Shown here piece after piece: positions 24,787 through 34,125 of a stretch of 64,000 nt of DNA. Position numbers and translations under genes: made by a program. Every line of letters starts with the position of its first letter. Position 1 is the first letter of the stretch. Source of the DNA: JAGVPT01 sp963717445 (GTDB lineage Bacteria > Bacteroidota > Ignavibacteria > UBA10030 > UBA8401); NCBI GenBank assembly GCA_963717445.1, contig OY970334.1, positions 4,154,001 through 4,218,000 of the forward strand. The letters run 5' to 3'. The notes below the pieces were generated by a model. The model was not told the origin of the DNA and ran no database searches. It was given only the letters and a program-made list of their open reading frames with translations.

Positions 24787-25872
24787 ATGAAAACCTTCAT
24801 CATTGTACTTACCGTTCTTTTTTGCATTTCCCCAGTCGTCCCGCAAGCCAAAAAAGATGCAAAAAATGTTGCGCCTCAAACCAGTCCCGCTTCAAAATCC
24901 AACGAGGGAATGATTTGGGGCCAGACTTTTGTCGATTATTCGTATGCAGCTCAATCAGAAGATGCTTCCCAAAAAGGAACTAATGCTTTTGAATTCCGCC
25001 GAATCTATCTTGGTTATGATCAGAATATTTCAGACCAATTCTCCGCTCGGGTTCTTATTGAAGCTGACAAAGAAGATACCGCGAAATCCGGCGCCATGGA
25101 TTTTACCGCGGAGGAAGCCTACCTCGAATGGAAAAACCTTGTGTCACTATCGAGCATTTATTTTGGACTTTCCTACACTCCGTCGATAGCGATGGCAGAA
25201 AAAATTTGGGGATACAGATCTCTTGAAAAGGTAATTCTCGATCGTAACGGCCTTGTGGCGTATGATGACATGGGTGTTGCGATCAAAGGGAAATTTGTCT
25301 CGGACGGAAGTATCGGATATGCTGTCATGGTAGGAAACGGCCAAGGCGTCAAACTCGAGAACGACAAGTTGAAAAAAATCTACGGCGAGCTCTATTGTAC
25401 GCCAATGAAAAATGGAGTTGTAGAGTTGTACTCCGATTACGAAAACAGTCCGGATGCCCAATGGAAGTTGACCGGAAAAGGACTCCTTGGCTATCAAGTA
25501 CCTTCAGTGTCGGCTGGTGTTGAGGGGTTTTACCGCATCGTCCACGATGGGGCATTCAATACACTGACGCCTACGGATTCAAATTTGGCCGGTGGTTCGG
25601 CGTATACATCGTTCCAGATTACCGACGGCATACGGGGTGTACTCCGTGAGGATTTTTATGATGCAAATGTTTCTGAGACAAACGTTGGCATTCGAGAATC
25701 TTTTTCCATCATTGGATTGGATTATTCGCCGGCGCTGGGTGTTCATGTTATACCTAACGTCCTCTACACTCATCGCCTGTACAAAGTCAGCCCCGCGCAC
25801 GGACCGGCGTTGGTAGACGACATTACCGCCCGCCTCACGTTCGCATATTCTTTTTCAGCTCGAGTTCAATGA
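24787..25872 (+). CDS. Outer-membrane porin, phosphate-selective porin O/P-like
   Basis: A 361-residue protein with a signal peptide (residues 1-20, MKTFIIVLTVLFCISPVVPQ as the export segment), then alternating beta-strand sequence typical of an outer-membrane barrel: FEFRRIYLGYDQNISDQFSARV resembles the OprP/OprO N-terminal strand pair (RRIYLGY). A strong Shine-Dalgarno (aaggaggg) precedes the ATG, suggesting high expression. It ends FSARVQ rather than in a terminal aromatic. The substrate is unknown. It overlaps the YigZ gene by 4 bp. Confidence 0.78.
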   Translation: MKTFIIVLTVLFCISPVVPQAKKDAKNVAPQTSPASKSNEGMIWGQTFVDYSYAAQSEDASQKGTNAFEFRRIYLGYDQNISDQFSARVLIEADKEDTAKSGAMDFTAEEAYLEWKNLVSLSSIYFGLSYTPSIAMAEKIWGYRSLEKVILDRNGLVAYDDMGVAIKGKFVSDGSIGYAVMVGNGQGVKLENDKLKKIYGELYCTPMKNGVVELYSDYENSPDAQWKLTGKGLLGYQVPSVSAGVEGFYRIVHDGAFNTLTPTDSNLAGGSAYTSFQITDGIRGVLREDFYDANVSETNVGIRESFSIIGLDYSPALGVHVIPNVLYTHRLYKVSPAHGPALVDDITARLTFAYSFSARVQ

Positions 25873-26480
25873 AGGATGAATATCAGTCCATTAAGGCCGG
25901 CGTAACGGCGTCCATAAAAATTGAAGCCTCAAAATTCATCGCCACGGCGCACCCCGTTGAACTTCGTTCGCAGGCTGAGGAAACTCTTGCAAGAGTGCGC
26001 AAGGAATATTTCGATGCGACACATCATTGCTATGCGTATATCTTGGGGAGCGAAGGAAAAGAATTTCGTTATTCTGACGACGGCGAACCTTCGGGTACTG
26101 CAGGAACAAAAATTCTTGCTGCTATTCAGTCGAAAAATCTTTCCGATGTTTTGGTCGTCGTCACTCGCTATTTCGGGGGGACAAAATTAGGAACCGGAGG
26201 GCTTGCGCGTGCGTATGTCGATTCTGCAAGCCGGGTTTTGTCGGATGCCGTCATTGTGCCGAAGATAGTGATCGGGGAGCTATTGATAACGTTCCCCTAC
26301 GATGAAACGAGCAGAGTCATGAACACTCTTTCGCAACGCAAGGGGAGGATTATTGACACCGTGTACGGCGATGACGTTACCCTCCGCATTACAATTCGAA
26401 AAAGCTCAATGCAGTTGCTTGCGGATGAACTCGTCAACGTGACGCGCGGAAACCTTGCAGTGAAATACGGCGGCAAATAA
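25869..26480 (+). CDS. YigZ/IMPACT-family protein
   Basis: A 203-residue protein of the YigZ (UPF0029/IMPACT) family, with SKFIATAHPV, THHCYAYILG, the hallmark FRYSDDGEPSGTAGTKIL and VVVTRYFGGTKLGTGGLARAY. A C-terminal DUF1949-type ferredoxin-like domain follows (residues 135-203). Family members bind RNA or ribosomes in some reports, but the function is not settled. It overlaps the porin by 4 bp (ATGA). Confidence 0.93.
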   Translation: MKDEYQSIKAGVTASIKIEASKFIATAHPVELRSQAEETLARVRKEYFDATHHCYAYILGSEGKEFRYSDDGEPSGTAGTKILAAIQSKNLSDVLVVVTRYFGGTKLGTGGLARAYVDSASRVLSDAVIVPKIVIGELLITFPYDETSRVMNTLSQRKGRIIDTVYGDDVTLRITIRKSSMQLLADELVNVTRGNLAVKYGGK

Positions 26481-26518
26481 TGGTCAAAAAGGTCGGCTTC
26501 AATTGGACGATGTACCTT

Positions 26519-27730
26519 CTATGATATCGCCTTCTCCGTTTCGCATATGGTTGCGGTATCAAGGGCGATCATCAACTCTTCGTTTGTTGGGACGACGAAA
26601 ACTTTTACACGTGACGCGGCAGAATGAATCGGCTTCTCTTTTTCTTTTGAAAAGTTACTCACTTCATCCAGCTCGATGCCCAGAAACCCCAGATTATCAC
26701 AGGCAGCTTTTCGAACATCCGGGCTGTTCTCCCCGATTCCACCTGTAAATACGATAGCGTCTGCACCCCCCATTGCCGCCATGTATGCACCGGTATATTT
26801 TTTTATGCGATACGTAAACACATCGAACGCGTACTGAGCCCTTTTATTCCCTTGTTTCATTTCCTCGATAATTTCTCTCATGTCGCTGCTTACTCCCGAA
26901 ATGCCCATGAGCCCGCTGTGTTTGTTGAGCAGCGTGTTTGCCTCCGAATAATTCAGTCCTTCTTTTGACATGATGTGAAGAATAATGTACGGGTCGATGT
27001 CGCCGCTGCGCGTTCCCATGAGCAACCCTTCCAGAGGAGTCATCCCCATCGACGTATCGACTGAAACTCCCTTGTCGACCGCCGCCATGCTGCATCCGTT
27101 GCCGAGATGGCAGGTGATGAGTTTCAGGGATTTGTATTCCGCACGCATCAGCTCTGCCGTCCGTTGGGCGACAAATAAATGACTTGTTCCGTGAAACCCG
27201 TACCTGCGGATTTTATGCTGCTTGTAGAGGGAGTACGGAATCCCGTAAAGGTACGCATGGGGCGGCATTTTTTGATGGAACGCCGTATCGAACACGGCAA
27301 CCTGCGGTACATTGGGCAAGTGCACCTGGCACGCATTGATGCCCCTAAGGTTGTGCGGATTATGAAGAGGAGCGATGTCGATGTTGTCACGAATTCGTTT
27401 GATGACATCGTCGGTAATAAGAACGGAAGCACTGAATGCTTCACCCCCGTGCACGACGCGGTGTCCGACGGCGTTGATCTGGCTTTTATCGGTCAACACT
27501 CCGTGGTTTTTGCTGAGGAGCACCGCAAGAATGTACTCGATCGCCGTGGTGTGGTCGAGGATTTCGCCGGTTATTTTTATTTCGTCCCCGTCGGAACGAA
27601 TATTGGTGAGGACTGCTCCGTTCATGCCGATGCGGTCGACAATTCCTTTTGCAAGAGCTTGACGGGTTTCAATTTCAATGAGCTGATATTTGACGGAAGA
27701 GCTTCCGCAGTTGAGGACAAGAATATTCAT
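26519..27730 (-). CDS. ackA: Acetate kinase
   Basis: A 403-residue ASKHA-fold kinase: acetate + ATP to acetyl phosphate. Marks: MNILVLNCGSSSVKYQLI, VGHRVVHGG, FDTAFHQKMP, YGFHGTSHLFVAQRTAE, THLGNG-type phosphate loop seen as TCHLGNGCS, and DAIVFTGGIGENS. No phosphotransacetylase gene is in the window. Downstream neighbour of the 3-hydroxyacyl-CoA dehydrogenase on the same strand (35 bp), consistent with a short fermentation/acyl-CoA operon. Confidence 0.97.
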   Translation of the reverse strand: MNILVLNCGSSSVKYQLIEIETRQALAKGIVDRIGMNGAVLTNIRSDGDEIKITGEILDHTTAIEYILAVLLSKNHGVLTDKSQINAVGHRVVHGGEAFSASVLITDDVIKRIRDNIDIAPLHNPHNLRGINACQVHLPNVPQVAVFDTAFHQKMPPHAYLYGIPYSLYKQHKIRRYGFHGTSHLFVAQRTAELMRAEYKSLKLITCHLGNGCSMAAVDKGVSVDTSMGMTPLEGLLMGTRSGDIDPYIILHIMSKEGLNYSEANTLLNKHSGLMGISGVSSDMREIIEEMKQGNKRAQYAFDVFTYRIKKYTGAYMAAMGGADAIVFTGGIGENSPDVRKAACDNLGFLGIELDEVSNFSKEKEKPIHSAASRVKVFVVPTNEELMIALDTATICETEKAIS

Positions 27731-27765
27731 CGTTCGTTGAGAGTCGATTCAAGAGTGGTGGACTA

Positions 27766-28719
27766 TCAGGTTATGTGTTTCCCCTGGTCGTTGTACTTAA
27801 AAAATCCTTCGCCGCTTTTTCTTCCTAACTTTCCCTCGCGCACCATTCGCCGGAGGAGCGGGCATGGACGATATTTCGCTTCCCCCAATTCATGGAAGAG
27901 GGATTCCATCCACGCGAGAACTTCATCCAACCCCATCATGTCGGCTAACTCGAGCGGCCCGTATTGAAAATTGTATCCGAGCTTCATCGCCGTATCGATA
28001 CCATCAGCAGTCGCCACGCCTTCCATGAGTGCGTGCATCGCTTCATTCAAGAGCGGAACGATGATTCGCGTCGTTACGAAGCCGGGATACTCGAACACTT
28101 CGACGACGGTCTTTCCGATTCTTTCGGCAAATTTCTTCACCGTGTCAAATGTTTTGTCCGAAGTTTTAAGCCCACGTACGAGTTCCACGAGCGGTACTTT
28201 TGGGACGGGATTCAGGAAATGCATTCCGATCACTCTATCCGCGCGCATTGTCGCGGCAGCAAGCTTCGATAGTGTCAGAGTAGAAGTATTAGAGACGAAA
28301 ATGGTTTCCGGGGAAGACAATTCATCCAACTCGGAAAAAATCCTCTTCTTCAACTCAAAATTTTCATCCACAGCTTCGATAATGATATTGCATTGCGCCG
28401 CAGCCTTGAAATCAATTGACCCATGTATGCGGGAGAGGGCAGAGTTCTTTTCGCTCTTGGTCATCGTCCAGCGTTGGATTTCTCTATCCATGCTTTCCCT
28501 TAGTATGCCGGTCATTGTCTCGAGCTGCTTCTCGTTTTTTTCAATCGCAACAACTTCAATCCCGTGCGCAGCGACGGTCTGAGCAATGCCTTGTCCCATA
28601 ACTCCGAGACCGATTACCGCAACGGCATTAATCCCGTCTTGGTCATTTTTCTCAAGCTTGAGGTCGTTAAGAATGTCTTCTATCTTTATATTCGTTGCCA
28701 TTGAAGATTGTCCATTCAA
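27766..28719 (-). CDS. hbd: 3-hydroxyacyl-CoA (3-hydroxybutyryl-CoA) dehydrogenase
   Basis: A 317-residue NAD-dependent dehydrogenase. Rossmann motif AVIGLGVMGQGIAQ, catalytic-histidine region GMHFLNPVPKVPLVELVRG, and the C-terminal domain NEAMHALMEGVATADGIDTAMKLGYNFQYGPLELADMMGLD (partly described) match the single-domain 3-hydroxybutyryl-CoA dehydrogenase group rather than FadB fusions. Catalyses reversible acetoacetyl-CoA/3-hydroxybutyryl-CoA conversion. The start could be M1 or M7; both give a short N-terminal extension. Just upstream of ackA on the same strand. Confidence 0.92.
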   Translation of the reverse strand: MNGQSSMATNIKIEDILNDLKLEKNDQDGINAVAVIGLGVMGQGIAQTVAAHGIEVVAIEKNEKQLETMTGILRESMDREIQRWTMTKSEKNSALSRIHGSIDFKAAAQCNIIIEAVDENFELKKRIFSELDELSSPETIFVSNTSTLTLSKLAAATMRADRVIGMHFLNPVPKVPLVELVRGLKTSDKTFDTVKKFAERIGKTVVEVFEYPGFVTTRIIVPLLNEAMHALMEGVATADGIDTAMKLGYNFQYGPLELADMMGLDEVLAWMESLFHELGEAKYRPCPLLRRMVREGKLGRKSGEGFFKYNDQGKHIT

Positions 28720-28931
28720 GAAATAATTGTTTACACCACTACATCATTGACAAAAGTAATGCCAGCCGTTGGAGCGCTCAATTTTCATCAAAATTCAACT
28801 TTTCTTTCTATTGATTTGTGAAATTGACAAAAATCTTGTCTCAACTTACCCAAAAATGAAACTCAAGTCAATATGACTACTACGGTTATGCCTTAACTAG
28901 TGCCGTTTCCGATATTAAATCTTGTATTGTA

Positions 28932-29011
28932 ACCGCAACGGACGCTAAGGTCGCAAAGAAGTTTTTGTAAAAATACTAAGAAATCCTTGCGTCCTTAGCG
29001 ACCTTTGCGGT
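28932..29011. repeat. GCAAAG-hairpin repeat, copy 2
   Basis: The left arm accgcaacggacgctaaggt then cgcaaag pairs with ccttgcgtccttagcgacctttgcggt, 28 bp arms with few mismatches and a 24-bp loop. A long stem for an intergenic repeat. Confidence 0.8.
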
Positions 29012-29130
29012 GAATGAATTATTGAAAAATACAATATTTGTTTCTGGAAACACCACTAGTTACAACTGAAGGTCACGGCGCGGTTCATGCTGATATTGGA
29101 ACGTTTTGAATATTCAAAATAAAAAAAGAT

Positions 29131-29161
29131 TTGTCATGCCTGCAAAAACGGGCATCCAGCC
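29131..29161. repeat. TGTCAT-type repeat, single half
   Basis: ttgtcatgcctgcaaaaacg followed by ggcatccagcc, matching one half of the elements at 2106 and 12384; the second half is missing. Confidence 0.5.
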
Positions 29162-29275
29162 CCATTTGATAGGATTCTCAACGAGTCGAGTCTTCGACCG
29201 GTTTTCGACGAAATGATATGTACTTTGAAAGTGGACCACTATCTTCATGCCCTCGGCTTGACTTTTGGCCTGCAT

Positions 29276-29305
29276 TTGATTACTTTTTATCAGTTTCAGT
29301 ATAAT
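29276..29305 (+). promoter_or_regulatory. Candidate promoter for the Rrf2/suf operon
   Basis: TTGATT at 29276-29281, 18-bp spacer, TATAAT at 29300-29305; about 95 bp upstream of the Rrf2 ATG. A plausible housekeeping promoter; the leader between could carry the Rrf2 operator, not identified. Confidence 0.45.
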
Positions 29306-29399
29306 TTGAAACGAATTTTGGATAAAACTTGTTAGAGTAATTGTAACCGTACGAATTTTTTTGGGACGAAATAAGACCAAATCAGTCGGGTATGTGATC

Positions 29400-29804
29400 A
29401 TGCTGAAATTGTCGAAAAGGGTTGAATACGGATTGATTGCGATACGGCATATTGCGGCCGCAGAGTCGGGGAGGATTACGACCGCAAAAGAAATCGCAGA
29501 CCGGTATAAGATCCCTTATGAACTTTTAGCGAAAGTGATGCAACGATTGGCCAAACGTGGGTTGATTATTTCACATCAAGGAATTTATGGCGGCTACACA
29601 TTGGCGAACGGTGCCGGTGAACTTTCAATCTCGGCGATCATTGACGCGATTGAAGGTCATCTTCCGGCGATCACACAATGTCTCGCAGAAAGTCCGGACA
29701 GTTGTTCGATCTATGACAACTGCACGATAAAGAATCCTCTTGGAAAGATTCAGTTAAATATAGAACAGGTTTTTAAAACAATGAAGCTGTCGGAGATTGT
29801 CTGA
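29400..29804 (+). CDS. Rrf2-family Fe-S-sensing transcription regulator (IscR/SufR-like)
   Basis: A 134-residue winged-helix regulator starting MLKLSKRVEYGLIAIRHIA. The helix-turn-helix is TTAKEIADRYKIPYELLAKVMQRL; a recognition-wing stretch is HQGIYGGYTLA. Three cysteines in CLAESPDSCSIYDNC (near residues 98-112) fit the Rrf2 [2Fe-2S] ligand pattern. As the first gene of the Fe-S assembly operon it is likely to sense cluster status and control it. The frame is open to 29361; the ATG at 29400 gives the family start. Ends 2 bp before the desulfurase gene. Confidence 0.92.
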   Translation: MLKLSKRVEYGLIAIRHIAAAESGRITTAKEIADRYKIPYELLAKVMQRLAKRGLIISHQGIYGGYTLANGAGELSISAIIDAIEGHLPAITQCLAESPDSCSIYDNCTIKNPLGKIQLNIEQVFKTMKLSEIV

Positions 29805-29806
29805 TC

Positions 29807-31030
29807 ATGAAGCTCCCGGTCTACATGGATAATCATGCTACAACACAGGTTGACCCTGAAGTGGTTCAAGCGATGGTTCCTTTTTTTACAGAGCATTTCG
29901 GCAACGCAGCGAGCCGCCAGCATCGGTTTGGTTGGGTTGCAGAGGAGGCGGTAGAAAATGCTCGAAGGACTATTGCCCGGCACATTAATGCCGAGGCGAA
30001 AGAAATTATTTTTACAAGCGGTGCGACGGAATCGAACAACCTTGCGCTCAAAGGAATTGTCGAAGCATATTGTAAAAAAGGAAAACATCTTATTACGTCA
30101 AGAACAGAACACAGGTCAATTCTCGACGTTTGTTCTGTGCTGGAGCGGACCGGTTACCAGATTACGTATTTAGCCGTGGATGAATCCGGGATGGTCAATC
30201 CGCAAGCCGTTCGTGATGCGATGACCGATGAAACGATTCTTGTCTCTGTGATGATGGCGAATAATGAAATCGGCACGATTGCTCCTATCAAAGAAATCGG
30301 CGAAATCTGTCTGGAGCGCGGAATTCTTCTGCACACCGACGCGACCCAGTGCATGGGAAAAATTCCGATCGATGTGCAATTATTGAATATCCATTGTATG
30401 TCGATGAGCGCTCATAAAATATATGGGCCGAAAGGAATCGGTGCCCTGTATGTTCGGAGCAAAAACCCACGCGTAAAAATTGTTCAGCAAATGGACGGGG
30501 GTGGGCACGAGCAGGGAGTGCGTTCCGGGACGCTGAACGTACCGGCAATCGTTGGGTTTGCAAAAGCTGTTGAACTCGCCGCTCGGCAAAATGCTGTGGA
30601 ACCGGTTCGCATCGCAGCGCTCCGGGATAGGTTGGAAGGTCAATTGCTTAAGGTTGAAGGAGCACGATGCAACGGCCACCGGGCAAAACGCTTATACAAT
30701 AATTTGAACATTACGTTTCCGTTCGTTCATGCCGATGACTTGATGATGGCGCTGAAGAACGATGTTGCAATTTCATCGGGATCGGCATGTTCATCCGCAG
30801 ACCTTGATGCTGCGAGCGTCTCTCACGTGTTGAGCGCCATCGGCATTGACGACGAGCTCTCCCGTTGCACGGTTCGAATCGGGCTTGGAAGATTTAATAC
30901 GGAAGAAGAGATTACTTTTGCAGGAAAGAAGATTGTGGAAGCAATACGCCGGCTCCGTGAATCGTCGCCGCAATACCAACTATACAAGAAGACAAAATCG
31001 CCGGAAGTGATGCCATTCCCTCATTCATAG
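29807..31030 (+). CDS. iscS: Cysteine desulfurase (IscS/NifS-type)
   Basis: A 407-residue PLP enzyme that takes sulfur from cysteine. Class I marks: YMDNHATTQVDPEVV, FTSGATESNNLALKG, TRTEHRSILD-like region seen as SRTEHRSIL, PLP lysine in SAHKIYGPKGIGALY, and the mobile active-site loop SSGSACSSADL. It is separate from the class II SufS-type gene at 35612, so the locus has two desulfurases. Second gene of the operon after the Rrf2 regulator. Confidence 0.95.
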   Translation: MKLPVYMDNHATTQVDPEVVQAMVPFFTEHFGNAASRQHRFGWVAEEAVENARRTIARHINAEAKEIIFTSGATESNNLALKGIVEAYCKKGKHLITSRTEHRSILDVCSVLERTGYQITYLAVDESGMVNPQAVRDAMTDETILVSVMMANNEIGTIAPIKEIGEICLERGILLHTDATQCMGKIPIDVQLLNIHCMSMSAHKIYGPKGIGALYVRSKNPRVKIVQQMDGGGHEQGVRSGTLNVPAIVGFAKAVELAARQNAVEPVRIAALRDRLEGQLLKVEGARCNGHRAKRLYNNLNITFPFVHADDLMMALKNDVAISSGSACSSADLDAASVSHVLSAIGIDDELSRCTVRIGLGRFNTEEEITFAGKKIVEAIRRLRESSPQYQLYKKTKSPEVMPFPHS

Positions 31031-31046
31031 AAAAGAAAGCTTCATC

Positions 31047-31328
31047 ATGAAAAAATCAGCGACCATTATTAATAACCAAGTTGAGTTCCTTCATTTTCTG
31101 AAGGCGAAATTCCCATTGTATCATTTATCAAATTTTTTCTTCCGGGATTTGCATTACGGGATCATCAATTTTTTTGAACAGAAAAAAATGAGCATCGGGT
31201 ACGGTGAGGCCGAACATGTTGCCCGCGAGGTAGCTCAGCATTTCGAAAAGCAAAATATTTTCAAAAAAGTGAACCAGCAAGGATGGGTGTTGCAATATCC
31301 CGAGTTTACGGCAAAAAAAGCATCATAA
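31047..31328 (+). CDS. Unknown 93-residue protein in the Fe-S operon
   Basis: Not recognised. A small basic-acidic protein, MKKSATIINNQVEFLHFLKA at the start, rich in phenylalanine (NFFFRDLHYGIINFFEQKKM) and with a helical look; no cysteine ligands, signal peptide or membrane segment. It lies between iscS (16 bp) and the A-type carrier on the same strand, which argues for a real gene with a role linked to Fe-S assembly. Confidence 0.7.
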   Translation: MKKSATIINNQVEFLHFLKAKFPLYHLSNFFFRDLHYGIINFFEQKKMSIGYGEAEHVAREVAQHFEKQNIFKKVNQQGWVLQYPEFTAKKAS

Positions 31329-31378
31329 CATGGATCAATCAATGATCAAAAATTTAATTGTCAAAAGGAGAAACAGCC

Positions 31379-31759
31379 ATGTCTGAAGTACTCACGGCGC
31401 AAGGGCCGCAACCGCAAACTACAATTCCTGATGAAATCCAGTTGACGGAGAAGGCAGCTTCGGAGGTTAAAAATATCAGGTCCTCGAATAATATCCCGGA
31501 ATCGCACGGCCTGCGGCTTGGCGTTAAAGGCGGCGGATGTTCGGGACTTACATACGTTCTCGCGTTCGACGAAAAAGCGAATGATAAGGACATCGTGCTG
31601 GACCTTCACGGGATAAAAGTCTACGTGGATCAAAAAAGCATGTTCTATCTTTCCGGGACCGTTTTGGATTTTACCGACGGATTGAACGGAAGGGGCTTCG
31701 TGTTCAACAATCCGCAAGCGGCAAAAACTTGCGGCTGCGGCAGTTCGTTCGGCGTGTAA
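31379..31759 (+). CDS. sufA: A-type iron-sulfur carrier (SufA/IscA/ErpA family)
   Basis: A 126-residue A-type carrier with the three cluster cysteines: one in KGGGCSGLTYV and a pair in TCGCGSSFGV at the C-terminus. ITLTEKAASEVK-type start seen as QLTEKAASEVKNI. The N-terminal 18 residues are a loose extension. A strong Shine-Dalgarno (aaaggag) precedes the ATG at 31379; the frame continues upstream to 31358 without it. Directly before sufB (34 bp). Confidence 0.95.
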   Translation: MSEVLTAQGPQPQTTIPDEIQLTEKAASEVKNIRSSNNIPESHGLRLGVKGGGCSGLTYVLAFDEKANDKDIVLDLHGIKVYVDQKSMFYLSGTVLDFTDGLNGRGFVFNNPQAAKTCGCGSSFGV

Positions 31760-31793
31760 TTCGCGGATTGATTAAACTTAGATTGGAGTTCAG

Positions 31794-33233
31794 ATGCAAG
31801 AATCAATGGAGACCCTGGTTAATAAGGAATACAAGTACGGCTTCGTCACCGATATCGAAACCGATGCGATTCCCAAGGGCCTGAACGAAGATATTATTCG
31901 CTTGATATCTCTCAAAAAACACGAGCCGGAATTTATGCTCGAATGGCGTTTAAAAGCTTTCCGCCATTGGCTCACGTTGAATGAGGAACCGCATTGGCAA
32001 AATTTCACATATCCGCCGATCGACTACCAGAACATCATCTACTACGCGGCCCCGAAAAAGAAGCCGCAAGTAAACAGTCTTGATGAAGTCGACAAAGAGA
32101 TTTTAGCGACTTACGAGAAGCTGGGAATCTCCATCACCGAGCAGAAGCGAATGAGCGGCGTTGCGGTCGATGCCATTTTCGACAGCGTTTCCGTTGCAAC
32201 GACTTTTAAGGAGAAACTCGGAGAGTTAGGCATCGTTTTCTGCTCATTTTCTGAAGCGATACAACACCACCCCGACCTTGTAAAAAAATATTTGGGCTCG
32301 GTCGTTCCGTATACCGACAATTTTTTTGCGACGCTTAACTCGGCGGTATTCAGCGACGGCTCGTTTTGCTTCATTCCAAAAGGCGTACGCTGCCCGATGG
32401 AGCTTTCGACATACTTTAGAATCAACACAGCCGAGACGGGACAATTTGAGCGGACACTCATCGTGGCTGAAGAAGGGGCAAGCGTGAGCTACCTTGAAGG
32501 ATGCACCGCACCTATTCGCGACACAAATCAACTCCACGCGGCAGTTGTCGAATTGGTTGCGCTGGACGATGCCGAGATAAAATACTCGACAGTGCAGAAT
32601 TGGTATGCAGGGGATAAGGAAGGCAAGGGGGGAATCTATAATTTTGTCACAAAACGGGGGAAATGCCTCGGAAAAAATTCCAAGATTTCCTGGACGCAAG
32701 TTGAAACCGGATCCGCCATTACGTGGAAGTATCCGAGTGTGATTTTGCAAGGAGACAACTCGGTCGGAGAATTTTATTCCGTTGCCGTCGTGAACAATCG
32801 CCAGGTGGCCGATACCGGGACGAAGATGACGCACATCGGGAAGAATACAAAGAGCACAATTATCTCAAAAGGCATTTCAGCAGGATTCGGCGGGAATACA
32901 TACCGCGGTTCGGTAAAGGTTCTACCGCATGCGACAAACGCCCGTAATTACACACAATGCGATTCGATGCTCATCGGGAACAAATGCAGTGCAAATACCT
33001 TTCCATATATCGAAGTGCGTAACACAACGTCGAGCGTAGAACATGAAGCATCAACATCAAAAATCGGCGAAGACCAGCTCTTTTACTGTAAACAGCGGGG
33101 CATCGATACGGAAAACGCGATCTCCATGATCGTGAACGGATTTGCGAAAGAGGTGTTCAAAAATCTTCCGATGGAATTTGCCGTTGAAGCGCAGAAACTG
33201 CTTGGAATTAGTTTAGAGGGAAGCGTCGGTTGA
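31794..33233 (+). CDS. sufB: Fe-S cluster scaffold subunit SufB
   Basis: A 479-residue beta-helical scaffold subunit. Family marks: YKYGFVTDIETDAIPKGL, EPEFMLEWRLKAFRHW, CFIPKGVRCPMELSTYFRIN, EGASVSYLEGCTAPIRD, KNSKISWTQVETGSAITWKYPS (quoted in part), and CDSMLIGNKCSANTFPYIEV with the cluster-linked cysteine. The SufBC2D complex builds [4Fe-4S] clusters. First gene of the core sufBCD block. Confidence 0.97.
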   Translation: MQESMETLVNKEYKYGFVTDIETDAIPKGLNEDIIRLISLKKHEPEFMLEWRLKAFRHWLTLNEEPHWQNFTYPPIDYQNIIYYAAPKKKPQVNSLDEVDKEILATYEKLGISITEQKRMSGVAVDAIFDSVSVATTFKEKLGELGIVFCSFSEAIQHHPDLVKKYLGSVVPYTDNFFATLNSAVFSDGSFCFIPKGVRCPMELSTYFRINTAETGQFERTLIVAEEGASVSYLEGCTAPIRDTNQLHAAVVELVALDDAEIKYSTVQNWYAGDKEGKGGIYNFVTKRGKCLGKNSKISWTQVETGSAITWKYPSVILQGDNSVGEFYSVAVVNNRQVADTGTKMTHIGKNTKSTIISKGISAGFGGNTYRGSVKVLPHATNARNYTQCDSMLIGNKCSANTFPYIEVRNTTSSVEHEASTSKIGEDQLFYCKQRGIDTENAISMIVNGFAKEVFKNLPMEFAVEAQKLLGISLEGSVG

Positions 33234-33330
33234 CAATGAACAATCAACAATGAACAATGATCAGCTAAAACCTAATAGCCAACACCTAAAAGCCTGATAT
33301 TTCCAAAAAATTCTAAGGAACAAAAAACCG

Positions 33331-34092
33331 ATGTTAGAAATAAAAAATCTCCACGCAAATGTTGCGGGAAAAGAAATTTTGAAAGGCATTACGTTGACGG
33401 TGAACGCGGGCGAAGTTCATGCCGTGATGGGACCGAACGGTTCGGGAAAAAGTACGCTCGCGCAGGTACTTGCCGGCCATCCTTCGTATGAGGTAACGGA
33501 AGGGACGGTGCTCTATGATGGAAAAGATTTGTTGGAAATGGATCCGGAAGTCCGCGCACAGGAAGGAGTGTTCCTTGCATTTCAATATCCCGTGGAGATA
33601 CCCGGGGTCAGCAACAGCTATTTTCTAAAAGCCGGGTTGAATGAAATTCGAAAATACAAGGGATTTGAGCCGCTCGATGCGTTGCAGTTTCTCAAAATCC
33701 TCAAAGAAAAAATGAAGCTCGTCGAGATGGACGTGAGTTTTATCAACCGCCCCGTCAATGAAGGATTTTCCGGCGGCGAAAAGAAACGGAATGAAATTTT
33801 ACAGATGGCCGTGCTTGAGCCGAAACTCGGCATCCTCGATGAAACAGATTCAGGGTTGGATATCGACGCATTGAAGATTGTCGCCCATGGCGTCAATCAA
33901 CTAAAGAAACCGGACAATGCGATTATTGTTGTGACTCACTACCAGCGGTTGTTGAATTATATTGTCCCCGATTTTGTCCATGTGCTGGTTAACGGCCGCA
34001 TCGTAAAATCGGGCGGTAAAGAACTTGCCCTCGAACTCGAAGCAAACGGTTATGACGATGTGAAGGAAGAAGCGGCATCTGTAGCAGGTTGA
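33331..34092 (+). CDS. sufC: Fe-S assembly ATPase SufC
   Basis: A 253-residue ABC ATPase. Walker A GPNGSGKST (residues 34-42), Q-loop FLAFQYP, signature FSGGEKKRNE and Walker B LGILDETDSGLD, which is the SufC variant. It drives the conformational change of SufB-SufD. 97 bp after sufB; the gap contains no repeat. Length typical. Confidence 0.97.
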   Translation: MLEIKNLHANVAGKEILKGITLTVNAGEVHAVMGPNGSGKSTLAQVLAGHPSYEVTEGTVLYDGKDLLEMDPEVRAQEGVFLAFQYPVEIPGVSNSYFLKAGLNEIRKYKGFEPLDALQFLKILKEKMKLVEMDVSFINRPVNEGFSGGEKKRNEILQMAVLEPKLGILDETDSGLDIDALKIVAHGVNQLKKPDNAIIVVTHYQRLLNYIVPDFVHVLVNGRIVKSGGKELALELEANGYDDVKEEAASVAG

Positions 34093-34125
34093 ACTTTAAT
34101 AAATCGAGACATCTGAAAAATTATC

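Larger units (their letters stand above)
28720..29399. other. 680-bp intergenic region before the Fe-S locus
   Basis: No gene seen. Contains a GCAAAG-hairpin repeat (28932-29011), half of a TGTCAT-type element (29131-29161) and the promoter of the Rrf2-led operon (29276-29305). The rest is AT-rich without features. Confidence 0.6.

Noticed and set aside
23361..24983. A 540-codon plus-strand frame opposite bshA
   Set aside because: Antisense to bshA, whose motifs are clear, and overlapping the porin start; no domain visible in the plus-strand product.
27179..27967. A 262-codon plus-strand frame over ackA and the dehydrogenase
   Set aside because: Antisense shadow; ackA motifs lie on the minus strand.
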